Shown here one piece after another: positions 24,817 to 35,452 of a stretch of DNA of 64,000 nucleotides (positions are counted from its first letter, which is position 1; each line of letters begins with the position of its first letter). Location of the stretch: positions 97,139 through 161,138 of the forward strand of contig NZ_PEBK01000007.1 in the NCBI RefSeq assembly GCF_002802905.1. Reading direction: 5' to 3'. The translations under genes and the position numbers were made by a program. A model generated the notes under the pieces. The model had not been told where the DNA came from, made no database searches, and saw only the letters and a program-made list of their open reading frames with translations. This stretch comes from Bifidobacterium simiarum (GTDB lineage Bacteria; Actinomycetota; Actinomycetes; Actinomycetales; Bifidobacteriaceae).

Positions 24817-25560
24817 TCAGAAGAGGCGGAGTTCGTCGGAATCCTGCCCCTTCATCTCGTCGTAGTCGAGGATCAGGCATTCGAAGCCGCGGTCTTTGGC
24901 GAGCACCTGCGCCTGGGGGCTGATGGTCTGTGCGGCGAAGATGCCGCGGACGGGGGCGAGCAGGGGGTCGCGGTTGAGCAGCTCGCAGTATCGGGTGAGC
25001 TGTTCGACGCCGTCGATGCCGCCGTGGCGTTTGATTTCGATGGCGACGTGTCGGCCGTCGGCGTCCGTGGCCATGATGTCGACCGGGCCGATCGCGGTGG
25101 GGTATTCGCGACGGACCAGTTTGGCTCCCTCGCCGATGCGTTCGATCTGCTCGGCCAGATACCGCTGGAGATGATCCTCCACGCCGTCCTTGCGCAGACC
25201 GGGGTCGATGCCGAGATCATAGGTCTGGTCGGAGTAGACGTGGTAGAGGGAGACGACGAGGACGTCGGAGGTCTTGTCGGCGCTGACCCGCAGGGTCTTG
25301 ACCGGCTGCGGTTCGGCCACGGTTTCGGGATCGGACGACGTCTCCCCGGTGGTATCGGCCTGATCTGCCCGATCCGCCAAATCGGTCTCCCTGAGCGTGC
25401 AGGGCGCGGCCATCCAGTTGAGCGGCTTGTACGATCCCAGTTCGGAGAAGATCAGGCAGCTCTGGTCGGCCTTGATCAGGATGACCCTTTTCGCCTGAGG
25501 CAGGGAGGCGTTGAGACGGCCGGAGTATTCGGCGGAACAGTCGGCGACGATAATACGCAT
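24817..25560 (-). CDS. nucS: Mismatch endonuclease NucS/EndoMS
   Basis: 247-residue nuclease of the non-canonical mismatch repair found in Actinobacteria and Archaea that lack MutS/MutL. The N-terminal domain (MRIIVADCSAEYSGRL; LGSYKPLNWMAAPCTLRE) is followed by a RecB-like catalytic domain with GPVDIMATDADGRHVAIEIKRHGGIDGVEQLTRY, giving the D-ExK residues. The C-terminal DELRLF is the expected sliding-clamp-binding tail. The linker at about 60-90 is acidic and longer than usual. The gene is single and followed by a long hairpin; its upstream region contains array C. Confidence 0.95.
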   Translation of the reverse strand: MRIIVADCSAEYSGRLNASLPQAKRVILIKADQSCLIFSELGSYKPLNWMAAPCTLRETDLADRADQADTTGETSSDPETVAEPQPVKTLRVSADKTSDVLVVSLYHVYSDQTYDLGIDPGLRKDGVEDHLQRYLAEQIERIGEGAKLVRREYPTAIGPVDIMATDADGRHVAIEIKRHGGIDGVEQLTRYCELLNRDPLLAPVRGIFAAQTISPQAQVLAKDRGFECLILDYDEMKGQDSDELRLF

Positions 25561-25646
25561 AGGCACCCAGCCTATCAGATGGCCTGCGAGGCGCCGTATC
25601 GGCAAACCTGAGGATGCCCTGTCCGCGACCTACCGAGGTCTGACCG

Positions 25647-25850
25647 GACCTATCTGCGTTCTTAGGGCAGATTCAGGGGCATTGCAGACACCTATCTGCG
25701 TTCTTTGGGGCTGATAAGAAGCGTAACCAGAAGTATCCTCCTTGAAATAGCAACGACGATACCGGGAATTCCGTCATCAAACGACCCTCAGAATGAAGAT
25801 AGGTGTCTGCAGGACAGCCAAATATGCCCTCAGAATGGAGATAGGTCGTA
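25647..25850. repeat. Two-forward/two-reverse repeat array C
   Basis: Forward copies of CTATCTNCRTTCTNNGGGC at about 25650 and 25692, and reverse copies at about 25785 and 25827. TGCAGACAC flanks two of the inner copies. The motif and the layout match array B at 16.86 kb. Located in the 411-bp gap between nucS and atpC, with no coding potential. Confidence 0.85.
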
Positions 25851-25971
25851 ATCTGCCGGCAAGGATCGCATCTCACCTCCGATGACCACGGCTCACCGAC
25901 CGCCGGATATGAAAAGGCCCCGAAGCGATCCGAGGATCGCCGCAGGGCCAATAGAAAGGAAACCGTACCGA

Positions 25972-26261
25972 TTACTCGGCGGTAGCGGAAAGGTCGGTCT
26001 CTTCGCAGGTCTCAACCGCAACGACGAGCTTGTTCTCGTCGAAGGCGATGAATCCGTCGGTGACGTTGAATCCCAGCTTGTTGCCGCTGGGCTCGGTCAC
26101 CTTGACCAGACCGTTCTTGGTGGCGGTCATCACCGGCTCGTGGTCGGCGAGGATTCCCATGGAACCCTCGGAAGCCGGCAGGGAGACCTCCACCGCCGCG
26201 CCCGACCACACAGGGCGGTCGGCCGCAACGATGTTCACGCTGAAAGTGGGCTTGTCGGCCA

Positions 26262-26262
<1 letters not shown>
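25972..26262 (-). CDS. atpC: ATP synthase epsilon subunit
   Basis: 96-residue F1 epsilon subunit; central-stalk protein that couples rotation and can inhibit hydrolysis. The beta-sandwich motifs (FSVNIVAADRPVWSGAAVEVSLPASEGSMGILADHEPVMT) are present. The protein lacks the long C-terminal helical hairpin of proteobacterial epsilon (about 135 residues), as usual for short actinobacterial forms. Its ATG overlaps the atpD stop by one base. Confidence 0.95.
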
Positions 26263-28671
<2,409 letters not shown>

Positions 28672-28674
28672 GGT

Positions 28675-30339
28675 TTACTCCTCGTCCGCCTTATCGTTGG
28701 CAGCTGCCGCCGCGTTGCGCGCGACGAGCTTCTCCTGCTCGATCGGAGCGGGCTGCTCGACGGTTTCCTTCTTGTCGGACACGAGCGGGGTGCCATCGTG
28801 CTGGACGAAGGTCTTACGGAACTCCTCGACGGCCGCTTCCAGGGCCTTCTCGGTCTCATCCGTGAAGTTTTCGGTTTCGCGGATGGTGGTGAGAATGTCG
28901 GTGTTGTGGTCGAGGTAGTCCAGCAGACCCTGCTCGAACGGCAGGACGTCCTGCAGATCGAGATCGTCGAGCTTGCCGTGGGTACCCGCCCACACCGAGA
29001 CGACCTGCTGCTCCATGGAGTACGGCGAGTACTGGGGCTGCTTGAGCAGCTCCATCAGTCGCGCACCACGGGTCAGCTGGGCCTTCGATGCGGCATCCAG
29101 ATCGGAGGCGAACATGGCGAAGGATTCCAGGGAGCGGTACTGGGCCAGCGAGATCTTCAGCGTACCGGCGACCTTCTTCAGCGCCTTGGTCTGGGCCGCG
29201 CCACCGACTCGGGACACGGAGATACCGACGTCCACGGCGGGGCGCTGGTTGGCGTTGAACAGGTCGGACTGCAGGAAGATCTGGCCGTCCGTGATGGAGA
29301 TGACGTTGGTGGGGATGTAGGCCGAGACGTCGTTCGCCTTGGTCTCGATGATCGGCAGGCCCGTCATCGAGCCGCCGCCGAGATCGTCGGACACCTTCGC
29401 GCAGCGTTCGAGCAGACGCGAATGCAGGTAGAACACATCACCCGGGTAGGCCTCACGCCCCGGCGGGCGACGCAGCAGCAGCGAGATCGAGCGGTAGGCC
29501 TCGGCCTGCTTCGACAGATCGTCGAACACGATCAGGACGTGCTTGCCGTGGTACATCCAGTGCTGGCCGATGGCCGAGCCGGTGTACGGGGCGATGTACT
29601 TGAAGCCAGCGGAATCGGAAGCCGGGGAGGCCACGATCGTCGTGTACTCCATGGCGCCGGCCTCTTCGAGGGCCTGACGCACGGAGGCGATGGTGGAGCC
29701 CTTCTGGCCGATGGCCACGTAGATGCAGCGGACCTGCTTCTTCGGGTCTCCGGATTCCCAGTTGGCCTTCTGGTTGATGATGGTATCGATCGCGATGGCG
29801 GTCTTACCGGTCTGGCGGTCGCCGATGATGAGCTGACGCTGACCACGGCCGATCGGGGTCATGGCGTCGATCGCCTTGATGCCGGTGGCCAGAGGCTCGT
29901 CCACAGGGTGACGGTGCATCACATCGGGGGCCTGCGCCTCCAGAATACGACGACCTTCGCTCTTGATCTCACCCAGGCCGTCGATCGGCTTGCCCAGCGG
30001 GTCGACGGTGCGACCGAGGTAGCCGTCGCCGACCGGCACGGACAGCACTTCGCCCGTACGGCGGACTTCCTGGCCTTCCTCGATGCCTGCGAAGTCGCCG
30101 AGGACCACCACGCCGATTTCGCGAGCATCCAGGTTGAAGGCCAGACCGAGCGTGCCGTCCTCAAAGGTCAGCAGCTCGTTGGCCATGCAGCCGGGGAGAC
30201 CCTCCACGTGCGCGATGCCGTCGCCAGCGGTCTTGACGTAGCCGACCTCCTGGGCCGGGGCGTCAGACGGCTTGTAGGACTCGACGAACTGGTCGAGCGC
30301 CTGGCGTATCGCCGCGGGATCGATGGTCAATTCTGCCAT
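28675..30339 (-). CDS. atpA: ATP synthase alpha subunit
   Basis: 554-residue regulatory subunit of F1. Walker A is [48 protein letters not shown] and the arginine finger region [19 protein letters not shown] are intact. The C terminus has an extra 40-50 residue, charged extension ([18 protein letters not shown]...), common in actinobacterial alpha subunits, where it restrains ATP hydrolysis in mycobacteria. Confidence 0.97.
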   Translation of the reverse strand: MAELTIDPAAIRQALDQFVESYKPSDAPAQEVGYVKTAGDGIAHVEGLPGCMANELLTFEDGTLGLAFNLDAREIGVVVLGDFAGIEEGQEVRRTGEVLSVPVGDGYLGRTVDPLGKPIDGLGEIKSEGRRILEAQAPDVMHRHPVDEPLATGIKAIDAMTPIGRGQRQLIIGDRQTGKTAIAIDTIINQKANWESGDPKKQVRCIYVAIGQKGSTIASVRQALEEAGAMEYTTIVASPASDSAGFKYIAPYTGSAIGQHWMYHGKHVLIVFDDLSKQAEAYRSISLLLRRPPGREAYPGDVFYLHSRLLERCAKVSDDLGGGSMTGLPIIETKANDVSAYIPTNVISITDGQIFLQSDLFNANQRPAVDVGISVSRVGGAAQTKALKKVAGTLKISLAQYRSLESFAMFASDLDAASKAQLTRGARLMELLKQPQYSPYSMEQQVVSVWAGTHGKLDDLDLQDVLPFEQGLLDYLDHNTDILTTIRETENFTDETEKALEAAVEEFRKTFVQHDGTPLVSDKKETVEQPAPIEQEKLVARNAAAAANDKADEE

Positions 30340-30405
30340 TGATCACTCCTTTTGTTTATTGTCTATACGAGAACGTTCGTAGGGCGTGCGTCGCGGGCCG
30401 AAGCC

Positions 30406-31224
30406 TTACGCGACCGCGCGCTTGAGGTTCTGCAGTTGCGCCGCAACGGTGTTGTCGGTGACTTCCGAACCGACCTGGATGCGCATGCCTCCAAGTACCC
30501 TCGGATCGACCACACAGTTGACGTACACGTTCCGGTTCAGCTTGCGCCGGTAGGCGTTCTTGATCCGAACGATCTGCTCGTCCTTCAGCGGCACCGCGCT
30601 GGTCACCGTCACCATGGACCGGCCACGGTGTTCGGTGATCATGTCGATCACCCAGTTGATGGTCGACAGATACCGGCGGTTGCGAAGGTTGCGCGTCGCG
30701 TGCTCGGCCAGATCAAGGGTGATCTGATCGAGCGGCTGGCCCTTGAGCAGCGTGTCGAGGAACTTGACTCGCTGTTCGGGCTCGGCGTGCGGATCGGACA
30801 GACGCTGGCGAACCACGGGAAGGTTCAGCAGCGCCGAATGCAGATCGGCGAGCTGGAACGACACCTGGGCGGTGACGCCGCGGGCGTCGGCGTTGGCGAG
30901 CAATGCGTCGATGGCCACGTCCTCGACGGCGTCGGCGATGTGCTCGGGCCGGCTCCAACGGCGGGATGCCACGGCCTGGGCGACCTCGAGGGTCAGCGGA
31001 TCGACATGGCCATCGAGGATGGTCGTGATCAGCTTCACCTTGTCGTCGGCGCTGCGGGCCGGGTCGGTGAGCGAACGCTCCAGCTGACGGTTGCCGTCGA
31101 GCAGTTCCGCGAGGTCGAACAGCTCATCGCCGATCGCCTTCGCATCCGTGCCCTTGGCCGCCAGCTTGTCAAAGAACGCGCTGCGCACGGCCTTCACCGA
31201 GCTCAATGAAGTCTCTCCATGCAT
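30406..31224 (-). CDS. atpH: ATP synthase delta subunit
   Basis: 272-residue stator protein linking F1 to the b subunits. The C-terminal part is a classic delta domain (VTSAVPLKDEQIVRIKNAYRRKL...DPRVLGGMRIQVGSEVTDNTVAAQLQNLK). The N-terminal helical bundle is longer than in E. coli (177 residues), as in many Actinobacteria. AGGAGGTGA provides the ribosome-binding site. 66 bp separate it from atpA. Confidence 0.95.
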   Translation of the reverse strand: MHGETSLSSVKAVRSAFFDKLAAKGTDAKAIGDELFDLAELLDGNRQLERSLTDPARSADDKVKLITTILDGHVDPLTLEVAQAVASRRWSRPEHIADAVEDVAIDALLANADARGVTAQVSFQLADLHSALLNLPVVRQRLSDPHAEPEQRVKFLDTLLKGQPLDQITLDLAEHATRNLRNRRYLSTINWVIDMITEHRGRSMVTVTSAVPLKDEQIVRIKNAYRRKLNRNVYVNCVVDPRVLGGMRIQVGSEVTDNTVAAQLQNLKRAVA

Positions 31225-31278
31225 CGAAAGTTCACCTCCTGCCCTTTGCGTACCCGTCTTGTACCGTACTGGCCATAA

Positions 31279-31815
31279 TCACTTGGCCTTTCCGGCGGAA
31301 TCCTTGTCGATGTCCTCGATCATGGAGTCGAGCATCGAGGTCTGCACATCGGCGTCCTGCAGCTTGCTGCCGAGGATCTTGCCGGCCAGGGCCGTTGCCA
31401 GAGCACCGACCTCGCCCTTCAAGCTCACCAGCGCCTGCTGCTGCTGGGATTCGATGGACTTCTGGGCATTCGCCGTGATCTGCGCGGCATCCGCCTCGGC
31501 CTTCACGCGGGCGTCGGCGATGATGTGCGAAGCTTCGGTACGGGCATCGTCGCGGATCTTGGCCGCGTCAACACGGGCGGTGTTGAGCTGATCCTCGTAC
31601 TTCTTCTTGGCGGCGTCGGCATCGGCCTGAGCCTTCTCGGCCTTGGCGATGCCACCCTCGATCTTTGCGGCCCTCTCGTCGAAGATCGCCTGGAACTTCG
31701 GCAGGAAGAACTTGTAGAAGAACACGGCGACGACGACCAGAACGACGGCCGACCAGAAGATGTCGTAGGTCTCCGGAATGAACAGCTTCACGCCATCCAC
31801 TGCCTGGGTCTCCAT
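31279..31815 (-). CDS. atpF: ATP synthase b subunit
   Basis: 178-residue peripheral stalk. One N-terminal TM helix (FWSAVVLVVVAVFFYKFF) is followed by a long Ala/Lys/Glu-rich coiled coil (IFDERAAKIEGGIAKAEKAQADADAAKKKYEDQL). GGAGGCGG precedes the ATG. The order after atpE is canonical. Confidence 0.96.
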   Translation of the reverse strand: METQAVDGVKLFIPETYDIFWSAVVLVVVAVFFYKFFLPKFQAIFDERAAKIEGGIAKAEKAQADADAAKKKYEDQLNTARVDAAKIRDDARTEASHIIADARVKAEADAAQITANAQKSIESQQQQALVSLKGEVGALATALAGKILGSKLQDADVQTSMLDSMIEDIDKDSAGKAK

Positions 31816-31876
31816 ATCCGCCTCCTTTCAACTTCCTTGTGTAATTCGGATAATGGTGGGAATACCGTTATTCGAT

Positions 31877-32146
<270 letters not shown>

Positions 32147-32296
32147 TCAAAATCTTTGGTTGTTCGGTTGTTCGGGGGTAAATCCTTGGGGTTCCTGTGC
32201 TTCCTCAGGGCTTCCGGTGGGTGCCCATCCGGGATGCTCCGGGGGCTCCGGGACCCGGCGGAAGTTCCGTTCTCCGTGACGATCGGTGTCGCGGGA

Positions 32297-33112
32297 TCAG
32301 GCCTCTTCCGGGTAGCTCAGGTTGATGTACACGCACGACAGCGTGGCGAAGATGAACGCTTGCAGCGCGGCCACGAAGGCCTCGAACAGCGTCATGATGA
32401 AGCCACCGGCCAGCGTGAGCACGCCGAAGCCCGCCATCATGTTGTGCGACTCGATCAGGAAGAACTGGGTCGCCGCGAAGCACAGCGCCACGATGAGGTG
32501 GCCCGCCACCATGTTGGCGAAGAGTCGGATGGCCAGCGATGCGGGGCGGATCAGCACGATGTCGATGAGCTGCATCGGGGCCAGGATGATGTACACGGGA
32601 ATCGGGACGCCCTCGGGGAGCAGCTCCTCCTTGAGGTAGGCCAGCAGACCCTTCTCACGGATGGCGGCACGCCAGTACTGGACGAACGTCCACACGGCGA
32701 ACAGCAACGGCATCACGAAGGTGGCGTTGGCCGACATGTTCGCGAAGGGGATGATGCCGCACAGATTGAACACCATGATGGTGAGGAACAGCGTGGTGAT
32801 CATGGGCACGTAGCGCTTGCCGCGCAGCTCTCCCATGACCTCGTACACGATGTTGTTCTGTACGAACTCGATTAGCCACTCGACGGCTCCCTGCCAGCGA
32901 CCAGGAATCAGCTTGGCGCGTGCGGCGGTAATGCCGAACACCAGCAACATCACGGCGGTGGCGATGAGACGAACCATCACGATTCGGTTCATCGCAAACG
33001 GCGTGCCTGCGAAAATGATCTCTGGAGGAAGGAACTCGTCGATCTGTGGAACATGAAACTCAGCAGCCAGGGCGACGCCTGTCGTCCCCATCAACTCTGC
33101 AACGCCTGCCAT
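32297..33112 (-). CDS. atpB: ATP synthase a subunit
   Basis: 271-residue membrane subunit forming the proton half-channels. The essential Arg lies in RPASLAIRLFANMVAGHLI, and the last two helices (GFGVLTLAGGFIMTLFEAFVAALQAFIFATLSCVYI) match the family. It is the first gene of the operon. No atpI was recognised upstream. The 189-bp gap to atpE contains only a GC-rich stretch without a clear gene or promoter. Confidence 0.96.
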   Translation of the reverse strand: MAGVAELMGTTGVALAAEFHVPQIDEFLPPEIIFAGTPFAMNRIVMVRLIATAVMLLVFGITAARAKLIPGRWQGAVEWLIEFVQNNIVYEVMGELRGKRYVPMITTLFLTIMVFNLCGIIPFANMSANATFVMPLLFAVWTFVQYWRAAIREKGLLAYLKEELLPEGVPIPVYIILAPMQLIDIVLIRPASLAIRLFANMVAGHLIVALCFAATQFFLIESHNMMAGFGVLTLAGGFIMTLFEAFVAALQAFIFATLSCVYINLSYPEEA

Positions 33113-33405
33113 AGTCCGCGCGCCTCCTCATTTCTCGAACCTGAACAAATATAGCGCGCTCCGAACGCAATTTGTGTCATCAAGATTAACTTTATGATCA
33201 CAAACCATAGCCTCGTTGCGGGTACATCGTTCGCCGTTACAGAATACCCTGAAATCAGGAAAATCAAAATATCAGCGGGGTCGGTTTCGGACACGGTATC
33301 CGTTCAGCCGGAGCGGAAAAAGCGAATCTCACCATACGGACAAATCCGACGGAAAGCCAACATGATGTCGTTTCGTTTTCGCCCCAGCCGTCCCCGATCG
33401 GCCGA
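33113..33405. other. AT-richer control region between atp operon and metA
   Basis: Contains the leftward promoter area of the atp operon, with a TATATT -10-like element near 33148, and the downstream end of metA. The short frame at 33091-33294 has no convincing features and is not called. Confidence 0.45.
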
Positions 33406-34452
33406 TCAATCCCGGTCCTTCGGTTCGATCACCCCGTATCCGCATCCGTCAAAGGTGTGGAAGTCATCGCCGCGCGGACCGGCCGGACTGCGTCGATACC
33501 GCCGGTCGGTGCCGAGACGCTTCTCCGCGCGCAGCCGCGGCACCTCGGTCAGATCGTACGGCGTGGTCTGATACACCCAATTCAGCCAGTTGCGCCACAG
33601 CAGGTTGGCGTGCGACCGCCAGGCGAACAGCGGTTCCTGGGTCGGATCGTCATGCGGATAGTAGTTCGTCGGGAACGGGACGTTGTCGAGCCCGCGGGCC
33701 ATGTCCCGCTCGTACTCCTCGGCCAGCGTCCACTTGCCGTACTCCCAGTGACCGAGGGCGAACACCTCGGAGAAGTCGCGGGTGGAGACCAGACCGGGAC
33801 CGCTCTCCGGCCCCCAGGTGAGAATCTGCAGATCGGGATTGGACCGGATCGCCTGCTCGTCCACGTCGGCCAGACGGGAGTGCGGCTGCAGCGCGATCTC
33901 GTCGAACCCGTTGGTGATGAAGCAGTATTCGTCCTGCAGACGCTGCGGGAACACCCCGAAGATCTTCTGGTCGAGCACGTGCTTGCTCACGCCGTACCGG
34001 TAGTAGAGCGCGCCCATCGCGCCCCAGCACAGATACATGGTGGAGAAGACGTGGCTGCCCGCCCAATCGAGGATCTCCTTGAACTCGCCCCAGTAGTCCA
34101 CGTCCTCGAACGGCAGATGCTCCACCGGGGCGCCGGTGACCACCAGACCGTCGTAGTAGTTGTCTTCGAAGGCGTCGAGGTTCTCGTAGAACTTGAGCAG
34201 ATGATCGCGGCTGACGTGGGTAGCCTCGTGTGTGCTCGTCTTCATGAAGTCGATGTCGACCTGCAACGGGCTTTTGGAGATCAGCCGAAGCAGCTGCGTT
34301 TCGGTCTCGATCTTCTTGGGCATCAGATTGAGGATCACCAGCCGCAACGGACGGACTCGCTGCGTCTCGGCATCGGCCTTCTCCAAGGCGAAGATGCGTT
34401 CGGAATCGAGTATCGCGCGGGCCGGCAGACCCTCAGGAATCTTGATAGGCAT
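33406..34452 (-). CDS. metA: Homoserine O-acyltransferase (MetA family; Glu111 suggests acetyl donor)
   Basis: 348-residue MetA-type acyltransferase for the first step of methionine synthesis. The catalytic Cys is C142 (MYLCWGAMG); GHWEYG and the substrate loop are conserved. Residue 111 is Glu (VTGAPVEHLPFEDVDYW), the residue reported to make Bacillus cereus MetA use acetyl-CoA, whereas E. coli has Gly and uses succinyl-CoA. The name homoserine O-acetyltransferase is therefore preferred. CATAAT lies seven bases before the ATG with no ribosome-binding site, so the mRNA may be leaderless. Uses the product of hom. Confidence 0.93.
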   Translation of the reverse strand: MPIKIPEGLPARAILDSERIFALEKADAETQRVRPLRLVILNLMPKKIETETQLLRLISKSPLQVDIDFMKTSTHEATHVSRDHLLKFYENLDAFEDNYYDGLVVTGAPVEHLPFEDVDYWGEFKEILDWAGSHVFSTMYLCWGAMGALYYRYGVSKHVLDQKIFGVFPQRLQDEYCFITNGFDEIALQPHSRLADVDEQAIRSNPDLQILTWGPESGPGLVSTRDFSEVFALGHWEYGKWTLAEEYERDMARGLDNVPFPTNYYPHDDPTQEPLFAWRSHANLLWRNWLNWVYQTTPYDLTEVPRLRAEKRLGTDRRYRRSPAGPRGDDFHTFDGCGYGVIEPKDRD

Positions 34453-34624
34453 AGTAATAATTATGTCAGCACGAGACGGAGGTGGCCACGGTCAGGCCGG
34501 CGGATCGGCCATGCGCCTTATCGATTCTGGCTATGGCGGATTATCGGCCTCATTGCGACACGCCGAAGAACGCTTGCAATAACAACGATTTTCGCCATGC
34601 GACACAAAAACGACGGTTTCGCAT

Positions 34625-34655
34625 TTGACATGCCGGGAAATGTACGTAATATAGT
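34625..34655 (+). promoter_or_regulatory. Promoter of the initiator tRNA gene
   Basis: TTGACA is followed after 16 bp by TAATAT (overlapping TATAGT). This near-consensus promoter starts transcription about 25 bp ahead of the tRNA. Confidence 0.75.
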
Positions 34656-34680
34656 TCAGGTTGTCCGAGATAAGGACCGA

Positions 34681-34754
34681 CGCGGGGTGGAGCAGCTCGG
34701 TAGCTCGCTGGGCTCATAACCCAGAGGTCCATGGTTCAAATCCATGCCCCGCTA
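34681..34754 (+). tRNA. Initiator tRNA-fMet (CAT)
   Basis: Cloverleaf with acceptor CGCGGGG/CCCCGCT, anticodon stem with three G-C pairs (GGG CTCATAA CCC region) and anticodon CAT. The mismatched first pair and the GGG/CCC stem are initiator hallmarks. CCA is not encoded (CTA follows). Confidence 0.95.
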
Positions 34755-34760
34755 CTAACA

Positions 34761-34793
34761 AAGGCTAGGAATCGCAAGGTTCCTAGCCTTTTT
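34761..34793 (+). terminator. Rho-independent terminator of tRNA-fMet
   Basis: AAGGCTAGGAA and TTCCTAGCCTT form an 11-bp stem with an eight-base loop, followed by TTTTTG. Confidence 0.92.
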
Positions 34794-34806
34794 GTTTCTC
34801 CGGTAG

Positions 34807-34839
34807 TTCACTCTTTGGAGGAGGCCCGAAAAGAGTGAA
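34807..34839. repeat. Inverted repeat TTCACTCTTT/AAAAGAGTGAA, copy 1
   Basis: A 10-bp perfect stem with a 12-base loop. An equal stem recurs at 34923-34954, suggesting a duplicated hairpin or a protein-binding site around the end of the small membrane protein gene. Confidence 0.75.
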
Positions 34840-34922
34840 GTGAAACCGAACAGTTGCGCACACCCCAGCGTCATTTCAACGATGACACAAACGACTTTCG
34901 TGTGAACCCAGACAACAACCAC

Positions 34923-34954
34923 TTCACTCTTTTAAGAAGCCTCAAAAGAGTGAA
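34923..34954 (-). repeat. Inverted repeat TTCACTCTTTT/AAAAGAGTGAA, copy 2
   Basis: A perfect 11-bp stem with a ten-base loop, 15 bp past the stop of the 48-residue gene. It could end that transcript; it shares its arm sequence with copy 1. Confidence 0.75.
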
Positions 34955-34968
34955 CTCGTTATCGACGA

Positions 34969-35115
34969 TTACAGGAACAGCCACAGGTCGACGCCGACGA
35001 TGAGCACCACCCAAAGCACCAGCAGCAGGATCAATTTGATCCATGCCTCCGTTTTGCTCATCGACGGTTTTTCCGTCTCGATTCTGATCAGAAGCCAACG
35101 TCGTCGTTTTCTCAT
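34969..35115 (-). CDS. 48-residue single-helix membrane protein
   Basis: Short frame: MRKRRRWLLIRIETEKPSMS, then KTEAWIKLILLLVLWVVL and IVGVDLWLFL. It has a basic N terminus and a strongly hydrophobic C-terminal helix, which fits an inner membrane mini-protein (positive-inside). AGGGTGAG lies before the ATG at reasonable spacing; a second in-frame ATG would leave 30 residues. No family recognised. Flanked by the TTCACTCTTTT hairpins on its 3' side and by a 20-bp inverted repeat on its 5' side. Confidence 0.55.
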   Translation of the reverse strand: MRKRRRWLLIRIETEKPSMSKTEAWIKLILLLVLWVVLIVGVDLWLFL

Positions 35116-35148
35116 GGACTCACCCTATCAGGACCGAGCCCGGCTTTT

Positions 35149-35206
35149 TTGGCAAATCCAAGCTTGAATGACCCGATGACGGGCTCTTCAAGCTTGGATT
35201 TGCCAA
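35149..35206. repeat. Perfect 20-bp inverted repeat
   Basis: TTGGCAAATCCAAGCTTGAA and its exact complement are separated by 18 bases that can also pair partly (GACCCGATGACGGGCTC). It lies 31 bp past the end of the copper ATPase gene. On the minus strand it is followed by A residues and not T, so it is not a typical rho-independent terminator for that gene; it may stabilise the mRNA or bind a protein. Confidence 0.85.
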
Positions 35207-35236
35207 GAACCGGATTCCCCGGACCCTCTACGACCC

Positions 35237-35452
35237 TTACTTCGCGAAGGAGGCGGGGTTCTGGTCGAAGTGGGCGGCGCAGCCGGCACCGCAGAAGTAA
35301 TAGGTCTTACCCTCATACTCGCGGGAAGCCGCGGCGGTCTCCGGGTTCACGCTCATGCCGCACACCGGGTCGACGGCCGAGCCGGCACCAGCCTCGTGAT
35401 GCATGCCGTGCATGTCGTGAGATTCGGAGTGATGACGATTGAACAATGCCAT
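35237..35452 (-). other. Possible internal start giving a free YHS-domain protein
   Basis: Inside the ATPase frame, an ATG encoding [20 protein letters not shown] is preceded by AAAGGAACC at good spacing. Starting here would make a 71-residue, His/Met-rich YHS protein, a likely copper chaperone. The possibility is inferred from the ribosome-binding site and domain boundary only. Confidence 0.35.

Noticed and set aside
33091..33294. Possible atpI at the start of the atp operon
   Set aside because: The 67-codon frame overlaps atpB, has only one weak hydrophobic segment and no match to the known AtpI pattern.
34871..35098. 75-codon frame over the small membrane gene
   Set aside because: It lies in another frame of the same strand, has no hydrophobic or other feature, and conflicts with the better-supported 48-residue frame.
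34681..35206. Integrated element at tRNA-fMet
   Set aside because: No integrase, no duplicated tRNA end and no att-like repeat; the region is a terminator cluster and a small gene.
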